Positions 37,119 to 46,766 of a stretch of 64,000 nt of DNA are shown one piece after another; positions within the stretch are counted from its first letter, which is position 1; each line of letters starts with the position of its first letter. The notes under the pieces were generated by a model. That model was not told the DNA's origin. It ran no database searches and worked only from the letters and a program-made list of their open reading frames with translations. The translations under genes and the position numbers were made by a program. This stretch comes from Fodinibius halophilus (GTDB lineage Bacteria; Bacteroidota; Rhodothermia; Balneolales; Balneolaceae), in the NCBI RefSeq assembly GCF_011059105.1, contig NZ_JAALLS010000016.1, positions 38,397 to 102,396 on the forward strand. Direction: 5' to 3'.

Positions 37119-38123
37119 CTACTTCTGTGAAAGTTGATACCAGTGTATGGCATTGGTGCGATAGATCTTTTCAAGTATTGATTGGGGGAGGGCAAGACCT
37201 TGAAAAGGAGCGGTAACCTGTGGAGAAGATAGTTTTTTATTAGTTGCTAAAAATTGCCAGTGACTCTCCCACCGATGTGTTAACTCTTCGATGATATCAG
37301 CCGGATCAGCAGCCGGATCATCAATAATATCGGTGCCGTAGATAATGCGATCCTGGTACTTTTCAAAAAATCGAATCACTCGGTCCCGATTTTCAGCGGC
37401 ATGGTAATAAAGGTGCGAAATACGCTCGGCCAGGTCTATCGCCATGTTATGAAAACGATCGAGCCGTTGTTCCACTTCGTCCAGACTCCATTCGAGGCTG
37501 GCAATATGAAGTCCTACAAACTGCAGTTGGGGATGTCGAGCAAGTACGGCGTCCCGTGCTTCGATATGGCGCCAGTAGTCCGGGTATTCGTCATGCTTGT
37601 ACATATGGTACCGGGGATGGGCAGAGAAGTAGTCTTTATCACTTTGGACGGTCATTTCTTCAACCGGAAGCCAGCAGTTTTTGGGTTCGCCCTGGTGGCC
37701 GAGTACGGGAATCTGTTGTTGCTCAAGAAATTCGAAAACCGGTTTTAGCTCGGGGTCATCCAACATCAAGAAAGAACCGTCGGGACGCTGAATGGACATC
37801 CCAATGTTTTTCCAGAACTTGATGCCGCAGGCCCCATTATTCATGGCTTCTTTAATCTGTTTTATGGCTCGGCCTGCCCAACCCGGTTCAAGAATATTTT
37901 CAGTATCTATGGTAGCAGCATGGTACAGCTTGCAGTTTTCGGTCTCTCGATATTTAACAGCCAGCTGCTGTTGTTTATCGATGGGAGGGAATTCCGGCAC
38001 CTCGGTATTGATAGTGAGCAGGTCAAACCCATATTTATCGGCAAGCTTCGGTACCGTTTTCCGGTCAGCGTTAAAATGAATATGAGCATCAATCTTTGGA
38101 AAATCGTCAATAGATACCATCAT
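37119..38123 (-). CDS. Amidohydrolase-2 family protein, candidate GalNAc-6-P deacetylase
   Basis: 334-aa TIM-barrel metal hydrolase of the PF04909 (amidohydrolase_2) type, not the NagA family. All metal-ligand positions are present: H14/H16 in DAHIHF, K102 in GIKFWKN, H143 in VLGHQGEP, H206 in VGLHIAS, D265 in IIYGTDI. No signal peptide. It overlaps the aldolase gene by four bases, so it is translated with the rest of the GalNAc operon. In this pathway the one missing step is deacetylation of GalNAc-6-P (normally AgaA/NagA). A lactonase or decarboxylase role is the alternative. Confidence 0.75.
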   Translation of the reverse strand: MMVSIDDFPKIDAHIHFNADRKTVPKLADKYGFDLLTINTEVPEFPPIDKQQQLAVKYRETENCKLYHAATIDTENILEPGWAGRAIKQIKEAMNNGACGIKFWKNIGMSIQRPDGSFLMLDDPELKPVFEFLEQQQIPVLGHQGEPKNCWLPVEEMTVQSDKDYFSAHPRYHMYKHDEYPDYWRHIEARDAVLARHPQLQFVGLHIASLEWSLDEVEQRLDRFHNMAIDLAERISHLYYHAAENRDRVIRFFEKYQDRIIYGTDIIDDPAADPADIIEELTHRWESHWQFLATNKKLSSPQVTAPFQGLALPQSILEKIYRTNAIHWYQLSQK

Positions 38124-38941
38124 GCTTGGTTTATCATCGCAATTTTATCTTCGAGCAGTGATTGTACGTGGTCGATGGCCGGCGGAAATACTTTTCGGAG
38201 GTCGATCTCCTTTGTATTGGGGATCTCTTCTCGCAGCGTATTCATAAAACCATTTTTTACTTCAGTAGCTACATTAATTTTGCGGATACCGTTACGGATT
38301 GCCTCTTGTATCTGACTGTCGGGAATACCCGATCCTCCATGCAGTACCAGGGCTGCCGGTGTTACCTGCCGGATGCGATTCAATAATTCTATATCCAGGT
38401 TGGGCTCTTTGTCATAAAAGCCGTGTGCCGATCCAATAGCTACTGCGAGGGCATCAATTCCTGTTTGTTCAACAAAGTCTCGTGCTTCTTCGGGCTGGGT
38501 GAAAGCAGCTTTCTCTTTGGATTGCCCCAATTTGGCAATGTAGCCCAGTTCGGCTTCCACATTGGCCCCATAAGGTTTTGCCATTTCCACAATTTGTTGG
38601 GTGACTTCTCGATTTTCTTCAATAGGCTGTTCGCTGGCATCAATCATTACGGAGTCGTAGCCGGCATCCAGGGCCCGTTTTATAAGGTCAATATCCTGGG
38701 CGTGATCAAGGTGCAACCAGGCATCAACGTCATGTTGGCTAATGGCGGCGCGTGCGAGCTTGGCCGTTATTTCTAATCCCAGGTAGTCGATAGTACTTTT
38801 GGTGGACTGCAGGATAATGCCTGTGTCTTGGGCTGCAGCCGCTTTTAGTACCGCCGAAAGCGTTTCAAAGTTATAAAAGTTGACGGCCAGTAAGGCCTTA
38901 TTTTGTTGGTCGAGCTGTGCGAATTTATCCTGTAAAGTCAT
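38120..38941 (-). CDS. Class II tagatose-bisphosphate-type aldolase
   Basis: 273-aa zinc aldolase (KbaY/GatY/AgaY group) that would split tagatose-1,6-bisphosphate into glyceraldehyde-3-P and dihydroxyacetone-P. It has HLDHAQD with D79 (catalytic) and H80 (zinc), E131 (VEAELG), H173 (SAHGFY) and H201 (LHGGSG) as the other zinc/active-site residues, then INVATEV for phosphate. The ATG at 38941 (MTLQDKF) is chosen; a much longer frame reaching 39076 would overlap the kinase by 150 bases and adds residues foreign to the family. It overlaps the kinase stop by 17 bases. Confidence 0.88.
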   Translation of the reverse strand: MTLQDKFAQLDQQNKALLAVNFYNFETLSAVLKAAAAQDTGIILQSTKSTIDYLGLEITAKLARAAISQHDVDAWLHLDHAQDIDLIKRALDAGYDSVMIDASEQPIEENREVTQQIVEMAKPYGANVEAELGYIAKLGQSKEKAAFTQPEEARDFVEQTGIDALAVAIGSAHGFYDKEPNLDIELLNRIRQVTPAALVLHGGSGIPDSQIQEAIRNGIRKINVATEVKNGFMNTLREEIPNTKEIDLRKVFPPAIDHVQSLLEDKIAMINQA

Positions 38942-39899
38942 CAATAGAGAATTTCTTTTTTGCAATTTCTTGTACATGCTTGCGGCTTTGGATGGCTCGG
39001 GTGCCTCCTGCCTCGGTGGTAGAAACAGCCCCGGTAATATTGCCAAAGCGAATACTGTCTTCGATAGAAGTGTCATTTAAAATCTGGCAGATAAAGCCTG
39101 CATCAAAGCTGTCGCCGGCCCCCACGGTATCTACGGGAGTATCATTGGTGTAGCCGGGGATCTTTTTTACTTCGTTACTACTTACAAAAGTGGCGCCCTC
39201 GGTACCTTGTTTTATGATGATGGTACCGTCGCCGAGGTGGGGACGTATCTCGTTAATTCCTTCTTTGACAGTTGAAGATTCAGTGATGCTCAAAAATTCA
39301 TCTTCATTAGGCAAGAAAAAGTCTATTCTGCCTACCAGTTTCGTAAAATCTATATCCCATTGTTCTTTAGGGTCCCACTGGGGATCGATCGAGGTAGTCA
39401 TTCCCCGGGATTGGGCTCGTTCAATAATATCAAATAGATCGGTTTTGATACCGGGCTGTAAAAAGAGAGAGGAGATATGCAGGTGCCGTGCATTTTCAAA
39501 TGCATCCGGATCTATTTGAGCCAGAGAAAAATGTTCCATAGCCCCCGGATAGGTCACCATTGCACGGTCATCATCATACCGCAGGACGGCCGTAATTCCC
39601 GTTTTATGTGTTTTTGAAATGGATATGTGGCGAACATCAACACCGAAAGCCAACAGTTGATCCCTGATCTGCTTGCCAAAATCATCATCCCCCACCATGC
39701 CACAAAAGCCCACGGTCTGCTCCAGTCGCGAGCAGTTGGCGGCGAAAATAGCCGAAGAGCTACCCATCGTAAGATTAAAGTCATTGGCTATTTTCTCTTT
39801 GCCCAGTTGGGGAAACTCTTCAAGATCATTAAGAATCAGATCCATGTTGAGTTCGCCGATCACTAAAATATCAAGGGGGCTTGTATCTGTTTTACCCAT
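38925..39899 (-). CDS. PfkB-family sugar kinase, candidate GalNAc kinase
   Basis: 324-aa ribokinase-fold kinase. The N-terminal LDILVIGELNMDLIL and MGSSSAIFAANCSRL (substrate side) and the C-terminal DTVGAGDSFDAGF anion hole with catalytic Asp fit PfkB kinases. In GalNAc loci a kinase of this type (AgaK) phosphorylates GalNAc after uptake by non-PTS transporters, which is what the SSS transporter here implies. The second kinase next to it has a different signature. Substrate assignment is by pathway logic. Confidence 0.82.
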   Translation of the reverse strand: MGKTDTSPLDILVIGELNMDLILNDLEEFPQLGKEKIANDFNLTMGSSSAIFAANCSRLEQTVGFCGMVGDDDFGKQIRDQLLAFGVDVRHISISKTHKTGITAVLRYDDDRAMVTYPGAMEHFSLAQIDPDAFENARHLHISSLFLQPGIKTDLFDIIERAQSRGMTTSIDPQWDPKEQWDIDFTKLVGRIDFFLPNEDEFLSITESSTVKEGINEIRPHLGDGTIIIKQGTEGATFVSSNEVKKIPGYTNDTPVDTVGAGDSFDAGFICQILNDTSIEDSIRFGNITGAVSTTEAGGTRAIQSRKHVQEIAKKKFSIDDFTG

Positions 39900-39904
39900 A
39901 GTGG

Positions 39905-40828
39905 TTACAATATTTCAAGGCGTACCTGGTTAAAAATTCTATTGACGTCTTGAGCTTTGAACATTCCCAGTTTGGGGTGAATGCAATTAGCGCTGCCGCA
40001 GGCGGTAGCCAGCTTCGTCCATTCTTCGATATCGTCGCGCGTCAAAATAGCTTTACAAAGTCCGGCAAGCAGACAGTCGCCTGAACCAATCGTACTAATG
40101 ATATCCTGTTTATTGATGCTATAGCGACCGTGGTAAATGTGATTGTTTGCTGCAAGATATAATCCATCTTTCCCCGCAGTTACCGCAGCTATGTGACACT
40201 GTTTTCGGAGTGATTTTGCAATTTTTACAGGATTATTATGTCCGGTCAGTGCTTTCCCCTCCTTCTGATTGATATGCACAGCAAAGGGATTGGCCTCCAG
40301 GGCATGTTCTAATAAATCGTTACTGGCATCAACATAGGCCGGGATATCATGTGTTCGGGCTTCTGTGATCATCTGTTTATAGATATCTTGACTCATGCCC
40401 TTTGGAACAGATCCACTCAGAACCACAGCCTTTACCGTTGACTCTGTTAGGGCCCTGCGATAGATGGAAAGAAAATCGTTTGATTGACCGGGCGTTAATG
40501 AAGGTCCTGCTCCTAAAAGTTCGGTATCTGCCCAGTCGGTATCACATCTGTTTGTAATACAGGTTCGGGTCCATTCTTCAACTTCCGGACCAATAGTTGC
40601 AATATCTTTTTTATGACATTCTTCCTGTATCCATCGGCCGGTAACTCCGCCCCAGACCCCCAGGGCAGTAACTTGTTCATTCAGTTCTTGCAGGGCAAAA
40701 GCCACATGAATGCCCTTTCCCCCGGGAAAATATTGCTCATTCGCAGAACGATTGGTAGTGCCCTTATTGATTTCATCAATATCCCAAAAGGCATCAACAG
40801 AAGGGTTGGCACAGACAGCGAGTATCAT
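39905..40828 (-). CDS. LacC/FruK-type phosphosugar kinase (tagatose-6-P kinase)
   Basis: 307-aa PfkB kinase of the 1-phosphofructokinase/tagatose-6-phosphate kinase branch: ANPSVDAFWDI near the N terminus, FPGGKGIHVAFAL, LSGSVPKGM and the TIGSGDCLLAGL catalytic loop. It would convert tagatose-6-P to the 1,6-bisphosphate for the aldolase. It starts four bases after the SIS gene and precedes the PfkB gene by five bases, so the order of genes follows the order of reactions. Confidence 0.85.
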   Translation of the reverse strand: MILAVCANPSVDAFWDIDEINKGTTNRSANEQYFPGGKGIHVAFALQELNEQVTALGVWGGVTGRWIQEECHKKDIATIGPEVEEWTRTCITNRCDTDWADTELLGAGPSLTPGQSNDFLSIYRRALTESTVKAVVLSGSVPKGMSQDIYKQMITEARTHDIPAYVDASNDLLEHALEANPFAVHINQKEGKALTGHNNPVKIAKSLRKQCHIAAVTAGKDGLYLAANNHIYHGRYSINKQDIISTIGSGDCLLAGLCKAILTRDDIEEWTKLATACGSANCIHPKLGMFKAQDVNRIFNQVRLEIL

Positions 40829-40832
40829 CGGG

Positions 40833-42020
40833 CTAGTCTTTTAACTCGTTGGATGAATCATTATAAATTTGAACGCCTTCCACCACCCGTGATATGGTGC
40901 CGTCGGGAGAAGGTTCGTCGGGATTGTAGCCGAGGTCTATAGATTTGTGGAGACCGATTATTTGAGCAGGGAGAGTGCAGAGGATAGCCCAGAATGCTTC
41001 GTCCAGTTGCTGTTCGTCAGCCAGCGTAATGCAGTAGTCAATATTTGAGGAAATGCACTCAGTTTCGGCGATTCCCAGCGTGTGTAAGCCAATATTATGC
41101 TGGTTGATTTGACTGACTAAATCGCGTTCATACCTGTTTGTATCTTTATTATTGGAGATAAGATACACCAACAGGGTATTATCATTAATAATAGCCTTGG
41201 GCCCGTGTCTGAAGCCGAGGAAAGAATCAAATTTTCCTACAACCTGTCCATTGGTTAGTTCTTGTACTTTAAGGTGCCCTTCTCTGGCAATGCCTTGAAG
41301 AGGACCACTCCCAAGAAATACGATTCGATTAAAGTCATCGTGGGCGACCTCTTTAAGTAACGCATCATAATTGTTGAGAACAGTATTTCCGTATGAGGAA
41401 AGAGTATGCACCTGTGTATCCAGGTAATCTGTTTCGGTTTTGAGCATTTTAGAAATCAGCGTAGCGGCCAATGCCATACTCGTAAAGCTATTGGTCATGG
41501 CCAAGCTTTTATCTTCAGCCTCCTGAGGCAATAAAAAGACACAAGTGTTTTCATTTTCTTTCATTTGGGCAAGTTTTCCATCCGGATTACAAGTTATAAT
41601 AAGATGAAAAACATTATCACATCCTTTGTTGAGCTGTTCAATAGAGGCGGTGCTCTCCGGACTGTTTCCCGACCGTGCAAAAGAGATGAGCAGTAGCGGT
41701 TCTGACGGTAATATGTAGTTTTGCCAATGAGTAACAAGGTCTGTTGTTGGAACAGCTTTGGCAGGGCGTTCGGTGTCTTTTTGCCAGGTAGATGCTACAA
41801 CATTGCCCACAAATGCAGATGAGCCGGCTCCGGTAAGAATGATATTAAGCCCTTCCATCCTCAAGATCTCGTTCAAAAAGGAGGAGAGTGTTTCTTCTTC
41901 CTGCCTGATCTTTTTCCAGGTCGCTTTCCACGTTTCAGGCTGATGATGTATCTCCGAGGAAGTATAGGTTTGCTCTGAAGGAGTATGGCTTTCGATGTCT
42001 GAATCAAATATGTCGGTCAT
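40833..42020 (-). CDS. agaS: SIS-domain deaminase/isomerase, AgaS family
   Basis: 395-aa protein with two SIS domains (ILTGAGSSAFVGN at about 60-72, ISFARSGNSPES at about 108-119, and FLGSGPLQGIAREGHLKV in the second). The AgaS family converts galactosamine-6-phosphate to tagatose-6-phosphate with release of ammonia, and some members act as ketose-aldose isomerases. The FRHGPKAIINDNTLLV stretch is the family hallmark near the active site. First gene of the catabolic operon, reading away from susC. It makes a GalNAc function the best reading of the whole locus. Confidence 0.9.
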   Translation of the reverse strand: MTDIFDSDIESHTPSEQTYTSSEIHHQPETWKATWKKIRQEEETLSSFLNEILRMEGLNIILTGAGSSAFVGNVVASTWQKDTERPAKAVPTTDLVTHWQNYILPSEPLLLISFARSGNSPESTASIEQLNKGCDNVFHLIITCNPDGKLAQMKENENTCVFLLPQEAEDKSLAMTNSFTSMALAATLISKMLKTETDYLDTQVHTLSSYGNTVLNNYDALLKEVAHDDFNRIVFLGSGPLQGIAREGHLKVQELTNGQVVGKFDSFLGFRHGPKAIINDNTLLVYLISNNKDTNRYERDLVSQINQHNIGLHTLGIAETECISSNIDYCITLADEQQLDEAFWAILCTLPAQIIGLHKSIDLGYNPDEPSPDGTISRVVEGVQIYNDSSNELKD

Positions 42021-42241
42021 GCGAAATAGTTTTAGTCAGCTTCAATAATACTTAAAAATACTTATTAGTTGGGAATTTGCAATTAATAAGATTCTGAAAT
42101 GTATAAAAAAGAAAGTGAAAACAAAATGAAAATAAAAAGGTTGCATTTTATTAACAGTGTCTTAAATTGTAAGCGAATGAAAGAAAAAGAAGTTAAATTT
42201 TTTCGTTTAGTAAGTAAAAACGCTAAAAATAGTTACTAGAT
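42021..42241. promoter_or_regulatory. Divergent control region between agaS operon and susC operon
   Basis: AT-rich 221 bases. Toward agaS, TTG (42080-42082, minus strand) and TATTTTTA (42053-42060) are 19 bases apart, a workable promoter. Toward susC, a -7-like TAAATTTT lies at 42194-42201. Between them lie GAAA-type repeats (42111-42137) and GAATGAAAGAAAAA (42175-42188), which is shared with the DUF3472 promoter. Both are candidate operators for the DeoR regulator. Confidence 0.5.
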
Positions 42242-45175
42242 ATGTTTGAAAAACAAAAAATAACCATAATAGGTTTCGTTTTATTGATGTTTTGTACGCT
42301 GTCGTTGCAGGCGCAGGATGTGACGGTTCGTGGTATTGTTACATCTGCTGAAGATGGAGAGCCGCTACCGGCAGTAAATGTGGGGGTACAATCCAGTGAT
42401 CGGGGTACAACAACAGGAGCTGATGGTACTTATGAACTCACCGTGAGTTCCGATGCGGTACTGGTCTTTTCGTTTATTGGGTTTGAGACACAGGAGGTTC
42501 CTGTTAATGGCAGAGAAACTATTGATGTACAGATGGTTCAATCCACACAGGCCTTGGAAGAAGTGTTTGTGATGGGATATACCCAGCAGTCGAAGGAAGA
42601 GAGTTCCAGTTCGGTAGTGCAGGTGAGTTCCGAAGATTTAAATGATGTAACAACCTCTTCGGCTACCGAAGCCCTGCAGGGTAAGGCAACGGGTGTTTTT
42701 GTAACCAAAAGTACCGGTAAGCCAGGTGAGGGTTCAGATATCCGTATTCGGGGTACAGGTTCAATTTCGGCCGGTGCAAGTCCGTTATATGTCGTAGATG
42801 GGGTTATCGGTGGTACGGTAGATCCCGGTGATATTAAATCGATGACGGTGCTAAAAGATGCATCCGCAACAGCGATGTATGGCTCGCGGGCTGCTAATGG
42901 AGTTGTAGTTATTGAAACAAAATCGGGTAGCAGTGGTGATACCCGGATTAATATCAGCAGTACTGCAGGCTGGAACAGGCATACCAATGGGAATTTTGAA
43001 GTGATGAACAGCCAGCAGTTGTATAATTACCAGCAGGAATTTAATAGCCCTATCCTTGATCCGGCTTATAAAGATATTAACACCGACTGGGAAGATCTTG
43101 CCTTTCGAGAGGGGGTAACAACAAAGTATGAGGCTACAGCTTCCGGGGGTAATGAGAATACGACCTTTTATGTATCGGGTAATTATTACAACGAAGAAGG
43201 TACCCTTATTGCTACGGGCTATGAACGATTTGGCGGCAGGGTAAATGTGGATCATCAGTTTACGGATGACTTTAAGGTAGAAGCCCGCTTGTCTGGCCGA
43301 TATACGAATAGTGATAATAATCCGACCAGTGCTTTGTATCAGTCATATATTAATATGCCGTGGGACAAGCCTTATGCCAGCAATGGAGAATTGAAAACGG
43401 GAAAAGAAACCAGTTGGATCGGTCGTGATCAATCAAACTTCATGTATCCCCTGCAATACAACTTCAATAATGAAAACTCGAAAAACCTTACGACGAATAT
43501 ACGAGCAGAATATGACATTACGGATTGGTTGTATGTGACCTCTACCAACAGAGTTACCTATTCTACCTATCGGAATGAATCGTTCTTGGATCAACGAACG
43601 TCGGCAGGTAGTACCAACGGCGGAGAGTTGTATAACTATTATTCGCAATCGAGTTCGTTTTTGTCTTCAAACTTGCTGCATTTTAGTAAAGAGTTTGACA
43701 AACACAGCTTAAGCGGTGTGGCAGGTTTTGAGTATGAAAGAAACTATTCCGACGGCATGGGTGGAACCGGGATTGGTATTTTCTCTGGATTAGAGATTCT
43801 GGACGTAACCGCCGAGGCCTTTTCTATTGGAGGATTTAAAACGGAAAGTCGTTTTGCTTCTGCATTAACACAACTTACCTATGACTATGATACGACCTAC
43901 TTCTTAAAGGCTTCTTATCGTCGCGATGGTTCTTCTCGTTTTGGGGATAACAACCGCTATGGAAATTTCTATTCCGTAGGAGGTTCCTGGATTATCAGCA
44001 ACGAGGAAATTCTGGCGGATATCGAACCTATTACCAACTTAAAGTTGCGTGCCAGTTATGGTACTACCGGTAATGCTGATATCATGATTGATGAAGAGAT
44101 TCGTAACTATTTAGCACAAGGACTTTATGCCTATTCGGTACAATATGCGGGTACCCCTGCCAGCCAGCCTGATCGGATAGCCAACCCTAATTTAACTTGG
44201 GAGATAGCGCGAATGACCAACGTAGGAATCGATATCAGCTTGTATGATCGTGTGGACCTGACGCTGGATATTTATCAAAAAGATAATGAAGACTTACTTC
44301 AAAATGTGCGTCTACCAGGGACTACAGGTTTCAATAGCATAACAAAGAATATTGGATCGGTACGTAATCGGGGTATTGAAATTGGAGTCAGTTCTCAGAA
44401 TATCCAATCAGCTCTTAGCTGGACAACAGACTTTAATATTTCGTTCAATAGTAATACGGTGCTTTCGCTTAACGATGGGGAAGATATTCCCAACGGTCTG
44501 CAGCGTATTATGGAAGGCAGTGAGCTGCGAACATGGTATATGCGCGAATGGGCCGGTGTGGACCCAGATAATGGCGATCCGCTGTGGGTTAAACAGACGA
44601 AAGATGCTGACGGCAATGTGATTTCAGAAGAAACAACCAATAACTACAACCAAGCTACGCTTCAGAAGGTAGGATCTGCTTCACCGGACTTTAGCGGTGG
44701 TTTGCGAAATGTTGTAGAATACAAAGGAGTACGGTTGAATACCTTTATTAACTTTGTATATGGCAATAAGATATATCATTCGGCGCGCGAGCTATTTGAT
44801 TCGGATGGAGCTTACGCCACCTATAACCAGATGGTCTTGAAAGATGGCTGGAGCCGTTGGCAACAGGCCGGCGATGATGCTACTCATCCAAAACCAATAT
44901 TCGGAGGCAACAAACAATCTAACAAGCCTTCTTCACGCTATCTGGAAGATGGCTCTTACCTGCGATTGCAAAATGTATCGCTCTCTTATTCATTGCCCAG
45001 TTCTTTATTAGAGGGAGTTGGTATCCGTTCTGCACGGATATTTGTGAGTGGTGATAATTTAGTAACACTGACAAACTTTTCGGGTATGGATCCGGAGGTC
45101 GGTATTGGAGGATATGCCGGCACTAAGTATCCAATTAGCAAAAAATACCTGATGGGTATTGAATTAGGACTTTAA
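42242..45175 (+). CDS. SusC/RagA-type TonB-dependent outer-membrane transporter
   Basis: 977-aa outer-membrane importer of glycans or oligosaccharides. Signal peptide 1-24, then a carboxypeptidase-regulatory-like domain (27-99, VTVRGIVTSAEDGEPLPAVNV), a plug domain starting about 107 (EEVFVMGYTQQ) with RIRGTGSISAGASPLYVVDG, and a beta barrel to the C terminus with the usual DGSYLRLQNVSLSYSLP near the end. It precedes the SusD gene by 52 bases in the same operon. The substrate is most likely a GalNAc-containing glycan, judged by the GH109 gene downstream. Confidence 0.95.
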   Translation: MFEKQKITIIGFVLLMFCTLSLQAQDVTVRGIVTSAEDGEPLPAVNVGVQSSDRGTTTGADGTYELTVSSDAVLVFSFIGFETQEVPVNGRETIDVQMVQSTQALEEVFVMGYTQQSKEESSSSVVQVSSEDLNDVTTSSATEALQGKATGVFVTKSTGKPGEGSDIRIRGTGSISAGASPLYVVDGVIGGTVDPGDIKSMTVLKDASATAMYGSRAANGVVVIETKSGSSGDTRINISSTAGWNRHTNGNFEVMNSQQLYNYQQEFNSPILDPAYKDINTDWEDLAFREGVTTKYEATASGGNENTTFYVSGNYYNEEGTLIATGYERFGGRVNVDHQFTDDFKVEARLSGRYTNSDNNPTSALYQSYINMPWDKPYASNGELKTGKETSWIGRDQSNFMYPLQYNFNNENSKNLTTNIRAEYDITDWLYVTSTNRVTYSTYRNESFLDQRTSAGSTNGGELYNYYSQSSSFLSSNLLHFSKEFDKHSLSGVAGFEYERNYSDGMGGTGIGIFSGLEILDVTAEAFSIGGFKTESRFASALTQLTYDYDTTYFLKASYRRDGSSRFGDNNRYGNFYSVGGSWIISNEEILADIEPITNLKLRASYGTTGNADIMIDEEIRNYLAQGLYAYSVQYAGTPASQPDRIANPNLTWEIARMTNVGIDISLYDRVDLTLDIYQKDNEDLLQNVRLPGTTGFNSITKNIGSVRNRGIEIGVSSQNIQSALSWTTDFNISFNSNTVLSLNDGEDIPNGLQRIMEGSELRTWYMREWAGVDPDNGDPLWVKQTKDADGNVISEETTNNYNQATLQKVGSASPDFSGGLRNVVEYKGVRLNTFINFVYGNKIYHSARELFDSDGAYATYNQMVLKDGWSRWQQAGDDATHPKPIFGGNKQSNKPSSRYLEDGSYLRLQNVSLSYSLPSSLLEGVGIRSARIFVSGDNLVTLTNFSGMDPEVGIGGYAGTKYPISKKYLMGIELGL

Positions 45176-45227
45176 ATACAAGTAAAGCGTGAGGGATATA
45201 ATTATGAATTCTTTGATATACAGTAAT

Positions 45228-46736
45228 ATGAAAGACGTAAAAAAAATACTAATTGGAATATGCGGACTAATGCTGTTTGTGTTGAGTAGCTGCGATTTAG
45301 CTACCCATCCTTATGATGGTAAGTCCAGTGAACAGGCCCTTGACACTGTTCAGGGGTTGGAGGCCGCCACGCGCGGTAATTATCAAGTTTTGGTTGGGGG
45401 CGACAGCTACTATTATTATGCCAAGCACCTGTTTTATATGAATGAGTTTCCTGGAGATAATGTATCTCTAGCTGGAACTACTACCGATCCCCTGTTTTAT
45501 GCTTATAATTATGAGCATATCAAAAATATGGGTAACGCCGAACGTTTATGGCGAGATGGATATAAAATTATAGCAGGAGCTAATAAGGTTATAGATGCCA
45601 TTGGAGATCAATCCTCAACTGAGTATGATCAGATTAAAGGAGAGAACCTGTTTTTACGAGCAATGGTACATCATCAGCTGGTGAGTATATTTGGTCGGCC
45701 GTATGTTCAAAATCCCCAACAGAACCTTGGGGTACCAATCGTAGATTTTACGGATGTTGAGAAGCGTCCTAAGCGAGCAACGGTGGCAGAGGTTTATGAC
45801 TTTATTATTGATGATCTGAAGACTGCTGCCTCTTTGATGACTAAACAAAAGAATAGCAGTTTTGCCTCTACTGAGGCAGCTTATGCCCTGTTATCCAGAG
45901 TATATTTGAACATGGATAAGAATAAGCTGGCTAGAGAATATGCTAATAAGGTTATCAATTCTAACAGGTACCAGCTTGTTGATACCCCGACCTTCCGTGA
46001 ATACTTTACGATTCCAAATGAAAATAACCCGGAAACGATCTTTGCTATTAAACATACCGAGGAAAACGACCACGGGTATGGTAATATCGGATCAATGTAC
46101 CTAAAAGGTGATGATGGCGTTGGTTGGGGCGAGATGTATGCCTCAGAATCGTACCGTGATGCATTGGGGCGGTACGAGGATGATGCCCGGCATGCTTTCA
46201 TCGAACCGCAATATAAGCGAGATGACGACGGTAATATTATAACTGATCCCAATGGGGATCCGGTACTGGAGAAGCGTAACGGTTATCCTAAATATTATGT
46301 GAATAAATTCTCATACCAGAGTGGTATCGTTTCGCTGAGTTCGCCGGTGGTACTGCGTTTGGCAGAAATGTACTTGAATCGGGCCGAAGCAAATGCTAAG
46401 ATTGGTAATAATGATCAGGCTGTTATTGATGATGTAAATCGTATACGCAAACGTGCCGGTTTATCGGGCAGCGAGTTGTATACGGTGGGTAATTACAAGC
46501 ACCACTCTTCGCTGCTGGATGTAGTGCTGGAAGAGCGTCGTCTTGAACTTGCTTTTGAAGGCCACCGTAAGTATGATCTGTTAAGAAATGATCGACCGAT
46601 AGAGCGGAACTATCCGGGCACACACCTTGATCCGGGACAGACAACCCAGGTTATACAGCCGAGTGATCCTCGCGTGGTGTTCTTTATCCCGGAAAGCGAG
46701 ATGCAGCTGAACGAGAATTTAGAGCAAAATCCATAA
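45228..46736 (+). CDS. SusD/RagB-type surface glycan-binding lipoprotein
   Basis: 502-aa lipoprotein (lipobox LSSC, C22) that forms the lid of the SusC transporter. The SusD fold is marked by ERLWRDGYKIIAGANKVIDAI, FLRAMVHHQLVSIFGRPYV and the C-terminal EERRLELAFEGHRKYDLLRN. The ATG at 45228 is chosen since it gives a clean lipoprotein signal peptide; a GTG at 45189 and an ATG at 45204 lie upstream in frame. It is followed 30 bases later by the GH109 gene. Confidence 0.93.
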   Translation: MKDVKKILIGICGLMLFVLSSCDLATHPYDGKSSEQALDTVQGLEAATRGNYQVLVGGDSYYYYAKHLFYMNEFPGDNVSLAGTTTDPLFYAYNYEHIKNMGNAERLWRDGYKIIAGANKVIDAIGDQSSTEYDQIKGENLFLRAMVHHQLVSIFGRPYVQNPQQNLGVPIVDFTDVEKRPKRATVAEVYDFIIDDLKTAASLMTKQKNSSFASTEAAYALLSRVYLNMDKNKLAREYANKVINSNRYQLVDTPTFREYFTIPNENNPETIFAIKHTEENDHGYGNIGSMYLKGDDGVGWGEMYASESYRDALGRYEDDARHAFIEPQYKRDDDGNIITDPNGDPVLEKRNGYPKYYVNKFSYQSGIVSLSSPVVLRLAEMYLNRAEANAKIGNNDQAVIDDVNRIRKRAGLSGSELYTVGNYKHHSSLLDVVLEERRLELAFEGHRKYDLLRNDRPIERNYPGTHLDPGQTTQVIQPSDPRVVFFIPESEMQLNENLEQNP

Positions 46737-46766
46737 CTAGATTTTTAAAAAGAAATATTTGGCCAA

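Noticed and set aside
38941..39076. Longer N terminus of the aldolase starting at 39076
   Set aside because: The extra 45 residues overlap the kinase gene and show no similarity to aldolases. ATG at 38941 fits the family start.
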